Shown here piece after piece: positions 8,303 through 16,950 of a stretch of DNA of 38,663 nucleotides. The position numbers were made by a program, and so were the translations under genes. Under the pieces are notes generated by a model. The model saw only the letters and a list, made by a program, of their open reading frames with translations. It did no database searches and was not told the origin of the DNA. Origin of the DNA: Actinoplanes regularis (lineage in GTDB: Bacteria; Actinomycetota; Actinomycetes; Mycobacteriales; Micromonosporaceae); NCBI RefSeq assembly GCF_900188005.1, contig NZ_FZNR01000041.1, forward strand, positions 1-38,663, written 5' to 3'. Numbering within the stretch: position 1 is the stretch's first letter; the number at the start of each line of letters is the position of its first letter.

Positions 8303-8611
8303 CCGGCGCCTCCCGGCCGCTTGCCGCAAAACCCTTCGCCGGTACGACCGATGGAGTCCTGTCCGCAGGCCTCGCGGCCACGCCCCGTGCCGCACTCGCG
8401 CGAGGTCTCCGCACCACCGGGCCGCTGCGCGCGCCGCTGCCACCCGCACCAGCCCGTACCGCCACCACGTCATGCCTTGGCGAGATCGGCAGGGGTGTTG
8501 ATTCGGCCGTACGCCAGGGATGGGTTGCGGTTTTGGGATCCGGCTTCCGCCGGACCCGCCGCGGAGAGAGCGTCTTGCGACGAACTGTGCCGTAGCTGAC
8601 CTGAGCCCGCC
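8303..8611. other. Gap between AraC gene and an unknown membrane gene
   Basis: I see no convincing gene here. Open frames in the stretch lack family patterns. It separates two convergent genes; no strong hairpin with a T-run was found. Confidence 0.4.
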
Positions 8612-9202
8612 TCAGGTCGTGCTCAGGCGACGCTCTTCCGCAACCTGCAGCCGCTCGGCCAGCCATGACCGCAGGTACTTCGCGTTACCACGGCCGGAGT
8701 AGCTGGCCCACGACGTCAATCCGACGAAGGACAGTACGAAGCCCAACGGTACGAGGCAGCCGAGGAAGTCCATACCGCCTGCCTTGCCACGCAGCGCCAG
8801 GGTGACAACTCGGATGACGAGAACCAGGAAGATGCAGCACATGAAGCTGAGCCACAGGGCGCTGAACGCCTTTACCACGGGCGGCCAGCCGAGCGTCCCG
8901 GCGAGCCGGGAGCCGGTTCCCGCCGGTTCGAGCCGGCCTTTCATCACCGGCAGCCACGAGTTTCGCATTCCGACCTGGCGGGCCTCCAGCGAGATCTCGT
9001 CCTCGCCGACCCGGCCGACGACGCGGTATCCGTCCAGACCGCCTTCGAACGAGGGGTAAGCACGCGAATAGGAGACGCTGCCCTCACTCAAAGCCGTCCG
9101 GGCCGCCCGGACGGACAGCGGTGACACGAACACCACTGGTTCAGATCGCCATGCGCCAAACCAGAACTTGATCCACCGGTTCACAGCAGCATTATCGATC
9201 AC
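8612..9202 (-). CDS. Uncharacterised membrane protein
   Basis: A 196-residue protein I do not recognise. Residues 1-105 are soluble-looking with alternating strands (SEPVVFVSPLS; GYRVVGRVGEDEISLEARQ). Two hydrophobic helices follow (about 110-133 and 143-163), then a basic, charged tail. The N-terminal portion may be a small cytoplasmic beta domain. The gene stands alone on the minus strand, with a low-GC stretch upstream that may hold its promoter. Confidence 0.6.
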   Translation of the reverse strand: MIDNAAVNRWIKFWFGAWRSEPVVFVSPLSVRAARTALSEGSVSYSRAYPSFEGGLDGYRVVGRVGEDEISLEARQVGMRNSWLPVMKGRLEPAGTGSRLAGTLGWPPVVKAFSALWLSFMCCIFLVLVIRVVTLALRGKAGGMDFLGCLVPLGFVLSFVGLTSWASYSGRGNAKYLRSWLAERLQVAEERRLSTT

Positions 9203-9340
9203 GTCACAGCGAGTGATATTCGCGGGCGGCCGGGGTGCGTATATGGGGCTGGAAATTCAAGTAGGCAATCAGGCAGACCACTGATCGCTGACCCGACCGG
9301 CTGGCTGAAGGTAGTTCGACGCTGCGCTGGAGCGACGTCT

Positions 9341-9751
9341 TCAGGGCTGGTGCGTAGAAGACGACCCCACCGCTGCGCGGCGGCGCTGCAGCACGAGGTA
9401 GATCGCGACGCCGGCTGCCATGAGCGCTACCGCGATCGTCAACGGGAACCACGGGTTGTACAGCTCATTGCATTCCTGCCCCGTACTGGTTTCGGAGCAC
9501 GAGGTCCCCGGACCGGAGCGGTTGAGATACGCCATGAACAGGAACGGCAGTCCGGCGCCCGACAACAGGCCGGAAAGGGTTGGTGTGCCGGGCCGCGCCA
9601 TGGCAAGCAGGGCGGTCAATGCGACCGCGATCGGCAGCACATACACCCCGATCGTCAATGCTCCGACCAACGCCAGGCCGTAGGCGGAACCGACAAGGGC
9701 CCATCCGGAAAACCAGATCCAGCCGGAGCGCGGCCGGGAAACCGATTCCAT
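9341..9751 (-). CDS. Small uncharacterised membrane protein
   Basis: A 136-residue protein with about four hydrophobic segments (WIWFSGWALVGSAYGLALVG; YVLPIAVALTALLAMA; LLSGAGLPFLFMAYL; FPLTIAVALMAAGVAIYLVL). A short extracytoplasmic loop holds two Cys residues (CSETSTGQEC) that could pair. The ATG at 9749-9751 is chosen because AAGGAG lies 7 bases upstream, although the frame stays open further back. Function unknown. Confidence 0.7.
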   Translation of the reverse strand: MESVSRPRSGWIWFSGWALVGSAYGLALVGALTIGVYVLPIAVALTALLAMARPGTPTLSGLLSGAGLPFLFMAYLNRSGPGTSCSETSTGQECNELYNPWFPLTIAVALMAAGVAIYLVLQRRRAAVGSSSTHQP

Positions 9752-9940
9752 TTTCTTTCTCCTTTGCCCGCTGGAGGGCCAGTCGGCATGTGTCGATGTC
9801 ACTTTGAGTGAGATCTGAGGGTGGCCACGACCTGTCGGCTGTCCGACGCAGCGACTGGGATCCGATAGATCATCTTTCTGCGGAAGTTGATCGTGGGCCG
9901 ACCGCTGCGCGGTGAGAGTATGACAGGGCTCCAGGAAAGA

Positions 9941-10160
9941 CCGGCTCGCCGACCTGATCAACCGGGTTCGCGAGATCGTGGGCGAATCCGCCGGTCGGGC
10001 GTCCGCATAGGTTGCCGCCGGCCACGGCGGTGATCGCGGTGTTGTTCGGGCTGCGGCACAACCTGCCCGACGCGGTAATCGCCTGGCCCCAGGCGACGAT
10101 CACCCGCTGTCACCAGATCCGGACCGCCAAGCAGATGGCCTACGACTACAGCGCCTACCC
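9941..10160 (+). pseudogene. IS5-like transposase N-terminal remnant
   Basis: Two adjacent frames preserve pieces of a transposase head: LADLINRVREIVGE at about 9943-9985, then VIAVLFGLRHNLPDAVIA with ATITR after it at about 10030-10110. The second resembles the helix-turn-helix that precedes the DDE domain in IS5-type elements. A TAG at about 10007, a frame change and a shortened recognition helix show decay. No DDE domain follows. The family call is tentative. Confidence 0.5.
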
Positions 10161-10649
10161 TCCTGGAGCCAGATGCCGCGGACCGGTCAGCGCCTACCGG
10201 TTTCACCAGCACCCTCGGTAATACGTCTTGTCTCGATGTCTCCACAGCGCAGGCAGGCGGCTTGTTGATCTCAAACCACGTTCGCCTGCTCGGGTTCGAC
10301 CTCGTGGAGTGGACGTATCTTGCGGATTCCCTTGCCGACAGTTGCGGTGATCGCCGAGGCGGAGACCGCCAATGCGAAGATCAAGACCGCGGACGAAGTC
10401 GCCGAAGCCCGCGGCCTCCTGCCAGGCTGGACTCCACTCCTGCCGGGCGACCTGTCCCGAGCTCATCGACCGGTCGAGCCGGTCCTCCCGTGAAGACCTC
10501 CACCCCGCCTCGCCATAGGCCAGGTTGAGGGTGTCCAGCCGATAGCTCCAGCCGCTCATCGAGAGCGTTCCCGTGCCGTCCGCCCGCGGGGCAGGCGCCG
10601 GCCGGCCCGAGCGAGCGGGGTGACATTTTGCAGCGCAGCAAAATCCGTC
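10161..10649. other. Non-coding stretch upstream of the endo-arabinanase gene
   Basis: No open frame here has a recognisable pattern. It follows the IS5-like remnant and is probably decayed mobile DNA plus upstream promoter sequence. Confidence 0.4.
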
Positions 10650-10704
10650 TTGACTTGCCGATTGTGATCGTTAACATAGTGGCAATCGAATCGACATCGA
10701 TAAC
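10650..10704 (+). promoter_or_regulatory. Promoter and paired operator-like sites for GH43 endo-arabinanase
   Basis: A -35 TTGACT (10650-10655), a 16-base spacer and a -10-like TAACAT (10672-10677) precede the gene by about 185 bases. ATCGTTAAC (10667-10675) and ATCGATAAC (10696-10704) are near-identical 9-mers 29 bases apart, one overlapping the -10. This arrangement would suit a LacI- or GntR-type sugar-responsive repressor; no such regulator is in the window. Inferred from sequence only. Confidence 0.45.
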
Positions 10705-10860
10705 TGCGGTGCCGTACCCCTCGCACACCGCGAAGGAGCTCCCGTACGCGTGATCCCCGCCTCGCGGCAGCGCCCATCCCCGCGCCGGCCGCGAGACGCC
10801 CGTCCCCAGGCGGCCCCGATTTCCCCGATCGGGGCCGCACTCCCCCGGAAGGGAATCCCC

Positions 10861-11838
10861 ATGAACTTCCGCAAACTGCTGCTCGCCGGCGCCACCGGCC
10901 TGCTCGCCCTCACCGCCGGCGCCATCTGTCTGCGACCCGCCGAGGCCGCGACCTACCCGAACCCCGGGGTGGTCACCGGCTCGACCGGCGCGCACGACCC
11001 GTCGATCGTCAAAAAACCCACCGGCGGGTATCTGCTCGCCACCACCGGCGACGGCATCACCCTGAAGACCTCGTCGGACCGGACGGCGTTCGCCGACGCC
11101 GGCAAGGCGTTCCCGAGCGGTACGTCCTGGGCCAACGACTACACCGGCGGCAGCGCCAACCTATGGGCGCCGGACATCTCGTACCACGGTGGCAAGTATC
11201 TGATGTACTACGCCGCCTCGACGTTCGGCTCCAGCAAGTCGGCGATCTTCCTGGCCACCAGCACCACCGGCGCGGCCGGGAGCTGGAGCAACAATGGCAA
11301 GGTCATCGAGTCGACCACCAGCAGCAACTGGAACGCCATCGACCCGAACCTGACCGTCACGGCCTCCGGCGAGTGGTGGCTGACGTTCGGCTCGTTCTGG
11401 TCCGGCATCAAGATGGTCAAGATCAGTTCGAGCACGGGCAAGCGCGCCGACAGCACGATGTACAACATCGCCGAGCGGTTCGTGAACAGCAAGTCGGTCG
11501 AGGCGCCGTTCGTGTTCTACCACGCCGGCTACTACTACCTGTTCATGTCGTTCGACTTCTGCTGCCGGGGGGCGTCCAGCACGTACCGGACCATGGTGGC
11601 CCGGTCGACCAGCATCACCGGCCCGTACAAGGATCGTGCCGGCACGCTGACCACCGCCGGTGGGGGCACCGAGATCCTGGCCACGCACGGCAGCATCTAC
11701 GGGCCCGGCCACCCCGCGGTCTTCACCGACAGCGACGCCGACGTTCTCGTGTACCACTACTACAACTCGTCCGGCACCGCGAAGCTCGGGATCAACCTGA
11801 TCGGCTGGGACTCCTCGGCCTGGCCCTACGTCTACTGA
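10861..11838 (+). CDS. Secreted endo-1,5-alpha-L-arabinanase (GH43)
   Basis: A 325-residue secreted enzyme. A signal peptide occupies residues 1 to about 30 (KLLLAGATGLLALTAGAICL, then AEA cleavage). The rest is a single five-bladed GH43 propeller of the arabinanase type. The three expected acidic residues are visible: D46 in GAHDPSIV (base), D161 in NAIDPNL and E214 in SVEAPF (acid). HGSIYGPGHPA near the end matches the family's conserved metal-site region. It should cut the backbone of arabinan outside the cell. The ATG at 10861 is preferred to upstream in-frame codons because it gives a clean signal peptide. A strong terminator follows directly. Confidence 0.9.
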   Translation: MNFRKLLLAGATGLLALTAGAICLRPAEAATYPNPGVVTGSTGAHDPSIVKKPTGGYLLATTGDGITLKTSSDRTAFADAGKAFPSGTSWANDYTGGSANLWAPDISYHGGKYLMYYAASTFGSSKSAIFLATSTTGAAGSWSNNGKVIESTTSSNWNAIDPNLTVTASGEWWLTFGSFWSGIKMVKISSSTGKRADSTMYNIAERFVNSKSVEAPFVFYHAGYYYLFMSFDFCCRGASSTYRTMVARSTSITGPYKDRAGTLTTAGGGTEILATHGSIYGPGHPAVFTDSDADVLVYHYYNSSGTAKLGINLIGWDSSAWPYVY

Positions 11839-11844
11839 ACGTCA

Positions 11845-11883
11845 CCGGCCGGCGGCCCCGACCCGAACCGGGCCGCCGGCCGG
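11845..11883 (+). terminator. Strong hairpin terminator after the GH43 gene
   Basis: A perfect 14-bp stem (CCGGCCGGCGGCCC with its complement) around an 11-base loop begins 6 bases after the stop codon. No T-run follows, as is usual in high-GC actinomycetes. Confidence 0.75.
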
Positions 11884-11919
11884 CCTCCGGGCGGGCCCCG
11901 GACTGGCTACGGTGTCAGG

Positions 11920-12381
11920 GTGGCCGAAATCCTGAACCTCACGCTGACGCTGGAGGCACGCGGCCCGGCCGGGGCCTTCGTCCTCTCCGACGAGCAGGCC
12001 GCCGCCGTCGGAGGCGGGCGCAAGGCGTTCCCGGTGCGGGTGACCGTGCGCGACGTGACGTTGCCGCTGCGGGTGGCCCGGATGGGCGGCGAGAACATGA
12101 TCGGGCTGGCCAAGGCGGCGCGGGAGCGGGCCGGGGTCGAGATCGGCGCCGCCTACCAGGTGACGATCGCGGCGGAGACCGAGGAACGTACGGTCGAGGT
12201 GCCGCCGGAGCTCGCGGCCGCCCTCGCCGGCGACGATGCGGCGAAGGCGGCGTACGAGAAGCTGGCGTACTCACATCGCAAGGAGTTCGTCCGCTGGATC
12301 AGCGAGGCAAAGCGCGACGCCACCCGGGCCGACCGGATCACCAAGACCGTCGAGATGCTCCGCGCCGGCGAGCATCGCTGA
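11920..12381 (+). CDS. YdeI/DUF1905-type protein
   Basis: A 153-residue protein. Residues 1-85 match the DUF1905 small beta-barrel pattern. The C-terminal part (PPELAAALAGDDAAKAAYEKL, then HRKEFVRWI and KTVEMLRAG) is the YdeI/OmpD-associated helical motif common in Gram-positive bacteria. Its biochemical role is not established. The GTG at 11920 is the first good start, 37 bases after the preceding terminator, so it is likely transcribed separately. Confidence 0.82.
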   Translation: MAEILNLTLTLEARGPAGAFVLSDEQAAAVGGGRKAFPVRVTVRDVTLPLRVARMGGENMIGLAKAARERAGVEIGAAYQVTIAAETEERTVEVPPELAAALAGDDAAKAAYEKLAYSHRKEFVRWISEAKRDATRADRITKTVEMLRAGEHR

Positions 12382-12425
12382 TCGGCCACGCAAAGTCGCC
12401 GGAGCGCATCGCTGATCGGCCACGC
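12372..12425. repeat. 20-bp direct repeat at the end of the YdeI-like gene
   Basis: GCATCGCTGATCGGCCACGC occurs at 12372-12391 and again at 12406-12425. The first copy spans the stop codon and the second lies in the gap before the convergent GPP34 gene. It looks like a small local duplication. Confidence 0.85.
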
Positions 12426-12436
12426 GGGGTCGGCGG

Positions 12437-13117
12437 TCACATCGCCGACGTCGCCAGGTCCTGGACGACCGTGCGGACGGCGTCCGCGACCGCGGGGGCC
12501 TGGCCGATCGGGTGGTTGTTGATCCGGGCCCGGTGCGGCAGTTCCCGGATGACGTGTTGCAGCAGTGGATCGACCTCGGAGCGGGTGCCGCGCAGCAGCG
12601 CGCCGTGCAGGCCGAGCGCGGCGAGCAGGGCACACAGGCAGTCGGCGTCCGCCGAGGGCCCGTCGCGGCCTTCGACGCGGTAACCGATCTTGGCGCGGAC
12701 CCGGACGACGACGCTCTCCTGCGCGATCTCGAACTCCCGCTTGCGCCAGCGCCGTGGCGGGCCCGCCACGATCACGCCCCGGTGCACCAGGGCTCCGGTG
12801 GTCCGTTCGTACAGTCCCGGGGCGGCGGCCCGGATCAGGGCCGGCAGCGCCGGGCCGGGCGCCTTCTGCATGATCAAGGCGAGGACGTCGTCGGTGACCG
12901 GGTCGCCGGTCGTCTCGCGCCGGTACCAGTCCGGCACGACGGCGCCGGACTCGACCGTCACCCGCTGGGCGATGAGGAGATCCATCACCGTCGCGCCGGC
13001 CAGGCCCGCGGCGAGGGCGGGCACATGCAGGCGCGGTCGCATCTGCCGGGTTTCGTCGTGGGCGAGGAGGAAGAGCTGCTCACGTACGAGGATCGGGTCG
13101 AGTCCGGGACGTCGCAT
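12437..13117 (-). CDS. GPP34 (GOLPH3/VPS74-like) family protein
   Basis: A 226-residue protein of the GPP34 fold. The opening LREQLFLLAHDE-like block, ALAAGLAGATVMDLLIAQRV, and RRWRKREFE in the middle fit the bacterial members. The eukaryotic relatives bind phosphatidylinositol 4-phosphate on Golgi membranes; the bacterial function is not established, though membrane association is plausible. It starts 6 bases after the acetamidase stop, so it is very likely the third gene of the permease-amidase operon. Confidence 0.82.
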   Translation of the reverse strand: MRRPGLDPILVREQLFLLAHDETRQMRPRLHVPALAAGLAGATVMDLLIAQRVTVESGAVVPDWYRRETTGDPVTDDVLALIMQKAPGPALPALIRAAAPGLYERTTGALVHRGVIVAGPPRRWRKREFEIAQESVVVRVRAKIGYRVEGRDGPSADADCLCALLAALGLHGALLRGTRSEVDPLLQHVIRELPHRARINNHPIGQAPAVADAVRTVVQDLATSAM

Positions 13118-13123
13118 CGCCGA

Positions 13124-14104
13124 TCAGCCGGCCCGTAACCGGTCGTGGACGCCGCCGTACGCCACCGCGCCGGGCAGGTACCGCTTGTCGATGGCGGCGC
13201 TCATCACGTACTGCGGGTCGACCACGTTGCCGGCGCGCGCACTGGTCGTCTGCGAGACCAGTTGGTACGCGTCGAGCAGGTCCAGCCCGGTCAGCCCGGC
13301 GACGTGCCGGACCAGGTCCTCCTGGCTGATCCGGAACGCGTCCTCCAGCGGCCGGGCGGCACCCAGCGACACCAGCTGAGTGTCGGTCTCCAGCCGTGGC
13401 GTGCCGGTCGGCACGCCGGGGATGACGTCGACGACGATGGTGACGTCCATGGCGACCTCGACCGCCACGCCGCAGACCTCGCCGTCGCCCTGCCGCGCGT
13501 GCCCGTCGCCGAGCGCGAGCAGCGCCCCGGGCACGTTGACTCCGAGGTAGAGCGTCGCGCCCGGGCCGAGCAGCGGGGTGTCCAGGTTGCCACCGTGCAC
13601 GTCCGGGACGATCGTCTGGCGGACCTCGTTCGCGGCCGGGGCGACACCGACGGTGCCGAGCATCGGGGCCAGCGGCAGGTCGACCGTGTAGTCGCTGTTG
13701 CGGGCCTGGTAGCGGACGGTTCCCGCGGCGAGGTCGAGGTCGTAGAGCCAGACCCGCTCCTCGAGCGGAGCCTGGAGGGTACGGGTGTAACCGGTCGAAG
13801 TGAGCGCGCCGAAGTGCGGGAAGGTCGAGGAGATCCCGAACGGCGACGCGGGCGTCAGCGACACGATGTGCACGGCCAGGGTGTCCCCCGGCTGGGCGCC
13901 CTCCACGTGCAGCGGGCCGGTGACCGGGTTCAGGTACGGGAACTCGCATACCTGGCTGGGCAGGTCGTCGACGGTCCGGACCTTGCCGCCGAAGCAGTCC
14001 AGCGTCCGCAGCTTGATCGGGGCGCCCGGCTTGACCTGGGCGACCGCCTCGCGGCCGCCGAACGTGTAGCCGTAGTTTCCCGGGTCGGCCAGGATCTCAG
14101 ACAT
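13124..14104 (-). CDS. Acetamidase/formamidase family protein
   Basis: A 326-residue protein of the FmdA/AmdA family, which hydrolyses formamide, acetamide or related amides to the acid and ammonia. Typical features are TVDDLPSQ, NPVTGPLHVEGAQPGDTLAVHI near the middle of the N-terminal half, and VPDVHGGNLDTPLLGPGATLYLGV, followed by ALGDGHARQGDGEV, the most conserved region. The length is near the family norm. Its start overlaps the end of the permease gene by 8 bases, so the two are translationally linked. Likely a cytoplasmic enzyme acting on a nitrogen compound taken up by the permease. Confidence 0.92.
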   Translation of the reverse strand: MSEILADPGNYGYTFGGREAVAQVKPGAPIKLRTLDCFGGKVRTVDDLPSQVCEFPYLNPVTGPLHVEGAQPGDTLAVHIVSLTPASPFGISSTFPHFGALTSTGYTRTLQAPLEERVWLYDLDLAAGTVRYQARNSDYTVDLPLAPMLGTVGVAPAANEVRQTIVPDVHGGNLDTPLLGPGATLYLGVNVPGALLALGDGHARQGDGEVCGVAVEVAMDVTIVVDVIPGVPTGTPRLETDTQLVSLGAARPLEDAFRISQEDLVRHVAGLTGLDLLDAYQLVSQTTSARAGNVVDPQYVMSAAIDKRYLPGAVAYGGVHDRLRAG

Positions 14105-15497
14105 TCTCGGTCACCACCTTCGGGGTCTCGTCGTCGGCCGGCACCTCGGGCAGTGCGGGTTTACGGCCGGTGGAGAGCAGAACGATCAGAACGATCACGC
14201 CGAGGCCGAGCCAGATCAGGCCGACCTTCTGCGCGAGCAGCTGGGCGTGGAAGATCACCGCGACCAGGATGCCGGCACCCAGCAGCGGCACGATCACGTT
14301 GCGGCCGAGACCGCCGGTCCGGCCGTTCTTGGCCCAGTCCCAGATCACGCAGACGTGCAGCACGATGAACGCGATCATCGCGCCGAAGTTGACCATGGCG
14401 CTCATCAGGGTGATGCCGTCGTCGCGGTTCGCCATCCACAGGCCGATGCCGAGCGAGATCGCGGCGGTGGCCAGGATCGCGTTGGTCGGCACCGAGCGGC
14501 TCAGCGACACCCGGGACAGGAACGCCGGCAACTGCTTGTCCCGGGACATCGCCATCAGCAGGCGGCTGGTGGCGACCTGGGCGACCATGTTGTTGGCAAC
14601 GCCCCAGGCCAGGGCGGTGGCGAGGGCGGTCAGGGTGCCGAGCCAGGGCCCGCCGGCGACCTCGGCCGCGTCGTAGAAGGCGGTGCCGTCCGGGTCACCG
14701 TTGGCGATCAGGCCGGCCGGGTCCGGTACGAGCAGCGCCGCGACCCAGGTCTGCGCGACGAAGAGGGCCGCGACGACCAGCAGTGACAGGTACATCGCGC
14801 GACGGACCGTGCGGGCGCCGTCGGCGGCGTCCTCGGCGAGCAGGCCCAGCGCGTCGAAGCCCAGGTAGGAGAGCATGCCGACGGAGACACCGCCGAGGAT
14901 GAGCGACCAGGTGAAGCTGGTGCCGTTGTAGAACGGGTCGAGGCTGAAGCCGTGGCCCTTGCCGTCGGCGATCGCCTTCAGGCCGTACACCAGGAAGATC
15001 ACCAGTACGACCAGCTCGGCGGCGAGGAAGATCCAGTTGAGCAGCTTGGTGGTCTTGATGCCGAACACGTTCATCACGGTGTTGGCGAGCACGAAGATGA
15101 TGAGCCAGGCCCAGATCGGCACGCTCGGCACGATCGAGGCCATGCTCGCGCCGGCGACCAGCGAGAGCAGCAGCGGGATGCAGACGTAGTCGAGCAGGAT
15201 GGCCCAGCCGGTGAGGAATCCGACGGCCGGCCCGATGGCCCGGCCCGCGTAGCCGTAGACGGAGCCGGCGACCGGGTACTTCGCGACCATCACGCCGTAG
15301 GACGAAGCGGTGAGGATCATGGCGGCGGCACCGACCACATAGGCGAGCGCGATCATCCCACCACTGGCCTGGAACACGCTGCCGAAGATGCCGAACGGCG
15401 CGATCACGACCATGAAGACCAGACCGTAGGCGATCAGATCCCGGATACGAAGCTCACGTCGTAATTGTTGCTGATACCCGAATTTGTCGATGGACAT
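14097..15497 (-). CDS. APC-family amino acid/amide permease
   Basis: A 466-residue, about 12-helix permease. The opening (LRIRDLIAYGLVFMVVIAPFGIFG) and GSVYGYAGRAIGPAVGFLTGWAI are the conserved first and third helices of the amino acid-polyamine-organocation group, with a long soluble C-terminal tail ending TENV. It overlaps the acetamidase start, and a GPP34 gene follows, giving a three-gene operon. Its substrate is likely an amide or amino acid related to the amidase substrate; this is inferred from context. Confidence 0.9.
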   Translation of the reverse strand: MSIDKFGYQQQLRRELRIRDLIAYGLVFMVVIAPFGIFGSVFQASGGMIALAYVVGAAAMILTASSYGVMVAKYPVAGSVYGYAGRAIGPAVGFLTGWAILLDYVCIPLLLSLVAGASMASIVPSVPIWAWLIIFVLANTVMNVFGIKTTKLLNWIFLAAELVVLVIFLVYGLKAIADGKGHGFSLDPFYNGTSFTWSLILGGVSVGMLSYLGFDALGLLAEDAADGARTVRRAMYLSLLVVAALFVAQTWVAALLVPDPAGLIANGDPDGTAFYDAAEVAGGPWLGTLTALATALAWGVANNMVAQVATSRLLMAMSRDKQLPAFLSRVSLSRSVPTNAILATAAISLGIGLWMANRDDGITLMSAMVNFGAMIAFIVLHVCVIWDWAKNGRTGGLGRNVIVPLLGAGILVAVIFHAQLLAQKVGLIWLGLGVIVLIVLLSTGRKPALPEVPADDETPKVVTENV

Positions 15498-15724
15498 GCG
15501 GCAGTGTCACCTCTTCCACGAGAGATGCCCAGGCGCCGCAGCCGACGAGCCGCGGGCATGGCGAATGGCCGCGCAGGATGGCCCTGAGCGGGACAAAGCG
15601 AAAGTCATGGATCTATATGGGCGACGCCAGTAAATACCGGGATCACCATGCCCCGCAAGGCCGGAAAGGCATCTGACCGAGACGAAAAACGTCCGTCCAC
15701 TTCGGACGAGGGACTTGGCGAGAC
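15498..15724 (-). promoter_or_regulatory. Promoter region of the permease operon
   Basis: This 227-base gap holds no gene. The AT-richer part near 15600-15640 (around the ATGGATCTATATGGG stretch) is the best candidate for the promoter of the permease-amidase-GPP34 operon. No clear operator was identified. Confidence 0.35.
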
Positions 15725-16063
15725 CTAAAGGCTGCGGCGGCGCCACGGCCACCGGGCCGGACGGCGGTAGAGCTCGTTGAGCCGGTCGTCGACCACGGTC
15801 CGCACCCCGGCGAGCGCGATCACCAGCATCTCCCGCAGGCCGGCGCAGGTCCGGCACTCCTCGCGGATGCACTCACCGCGGTGCTCCAGGGCGGTCATGA
15901 CGAGGCGCTGAGCGAGCATGCCGGAGACGTGGGCGCGCTGCGCCCAGGCCGGCCGGTCAATGATGCTCGCGCGCCACCGCTCAACGTCTTCCTCGGTGAC
16001 GCCGTAAAGCTCGGCTGCTTTGCTGACCTGCGCTAATGAGTTCTGAACGTCAGCTTCCGCCAC
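15725..16063 (-). CDS. Small uncharacterised helical protein
   Basis: About 112 residues from a GTG at 16061-16063; the frame can be extended to 16123. The N-terminal part looks like a coiled or helical segment (QNSLAQVSKAAELYGVTEEDVERW), and the centre holds three Cys residues (CIREECRTC) that might bind a metal. The C-terminus is very Arg- and Trp-rich. I do not recognise the family. It has no close partner on the same strand. Confidence 0.45.
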   Translation of the reverse strand: MAEADVQNSLAQVSKAAELYGVTEEDVERWRASIIDRPAWAQRAHVSGMLAQRLVMTALEHRGECIREECRTCAGLREMLVIALAGVRTVVDDRLNELYRRPARWPWRRRSL

Positions 16064-16144
16064 CGGCGCATCATATCGTCGGGCGTTCAACGTCGATCCA
16101 GGGCACCAGGACACTCCCACCAAGACCTGACGGTGGTGGTGGCG

Positions 16145-16847
16145 TCACCACTGGGCGGTTCCGAAGATAGCGTCGACCCATTCCGGATGGTCGATGAACG
16201 GGTTCCGGTTGTGCTGGTAGCGGCTGAAGATGACCTCGTTGCGGTTCCGCTCGAAGTGGTCCGGCGGATCCCCGGCGTTCCACCGCAGCAAGGCTGACAA
16301 CCGGCCAATCCGCGGCCCCTTGTCGCGACTGGTGGCATCGTCGACCTCGAGGTCCGGGCCGCCGTCACCGCCCTCATAACGCACCGCCATGTAGAAAATC
16401 GTCCGAGCGACGTCGCCCTTCACCGCGTCCCGGGGCTCCCATGAGTCAGCATCCGTGTGGTTGCCTGGAGCGGCCGGGGAGGGGGTGCCACCGTCGTCGA
16501 AGTCGCCGTGCGACTTGGCCCAGACGTACGCTCGGTTCCGCTGGGTCCTCGCGCTGCCATGCTGCGCCCCGGGCATACTGGCGCCGGTATACAGCGTGAT
16601 CACGTTCTCGGGGTACGCCGGGTCACGGTCGGCTTCTTTGAGTGCCGCCCAGACCTGGCTGTAGTTCATCATGGTGACGTGCGTGGCGATGATGCCGTGC
16701 AGTGCTTTCTTGAGGGCGGCGCCGGACTTGCCGCTGGTGCCCGCGTAGTAGTCGGCCGCGGCCGCCGGGGACTGCGGGACGCCGACCGCGAGCAAGCCGG
16801 TCAAAGGTGGTCATCGCCAGCACGCGACGCGCTGTCGGTCCGTACAC
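16145..16847 (-). pseudogene. Degenerate tandem copy of secreted endonuclease I
   Basis: Clearly a duplicate of the intact gene next to it (16951-17748), with near-identical C-terminal thirds. Four lesions are visible. The GTG start (16845-16847) and its ribosome site remain, but a net 5-base loss in the signal peptide shifts the frame at about 16810. The active-site motif NREHVWAKS has become NRAYVWAKS. An in-frame 29-residue deletion removes the DLHHLRP motif. Some surface substitutions also occur. The remainder is open for 219 codons and could only be made from an internal TTG. No nuclease activity is expected. Confidence 0.85.
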
Positions 16848-16950
16848 CTTCAACTCCGTTCACCCCCCCGATATCAGCAGCTCACACGCGCTCGGCACGG
16901 ATCGCCGAACCGCGACGCCTCGCGGACGGCCTCCAGCGGCGGTGACATAG

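Noticed and set aside
12372..12425. Attachment-site pair suggested by the 20-bp direct repeat
   Set aside because: Only 34 bases separate the copies, no integrase lies nearby and one copy spans a stop codon, so a small local duplication is simpler.
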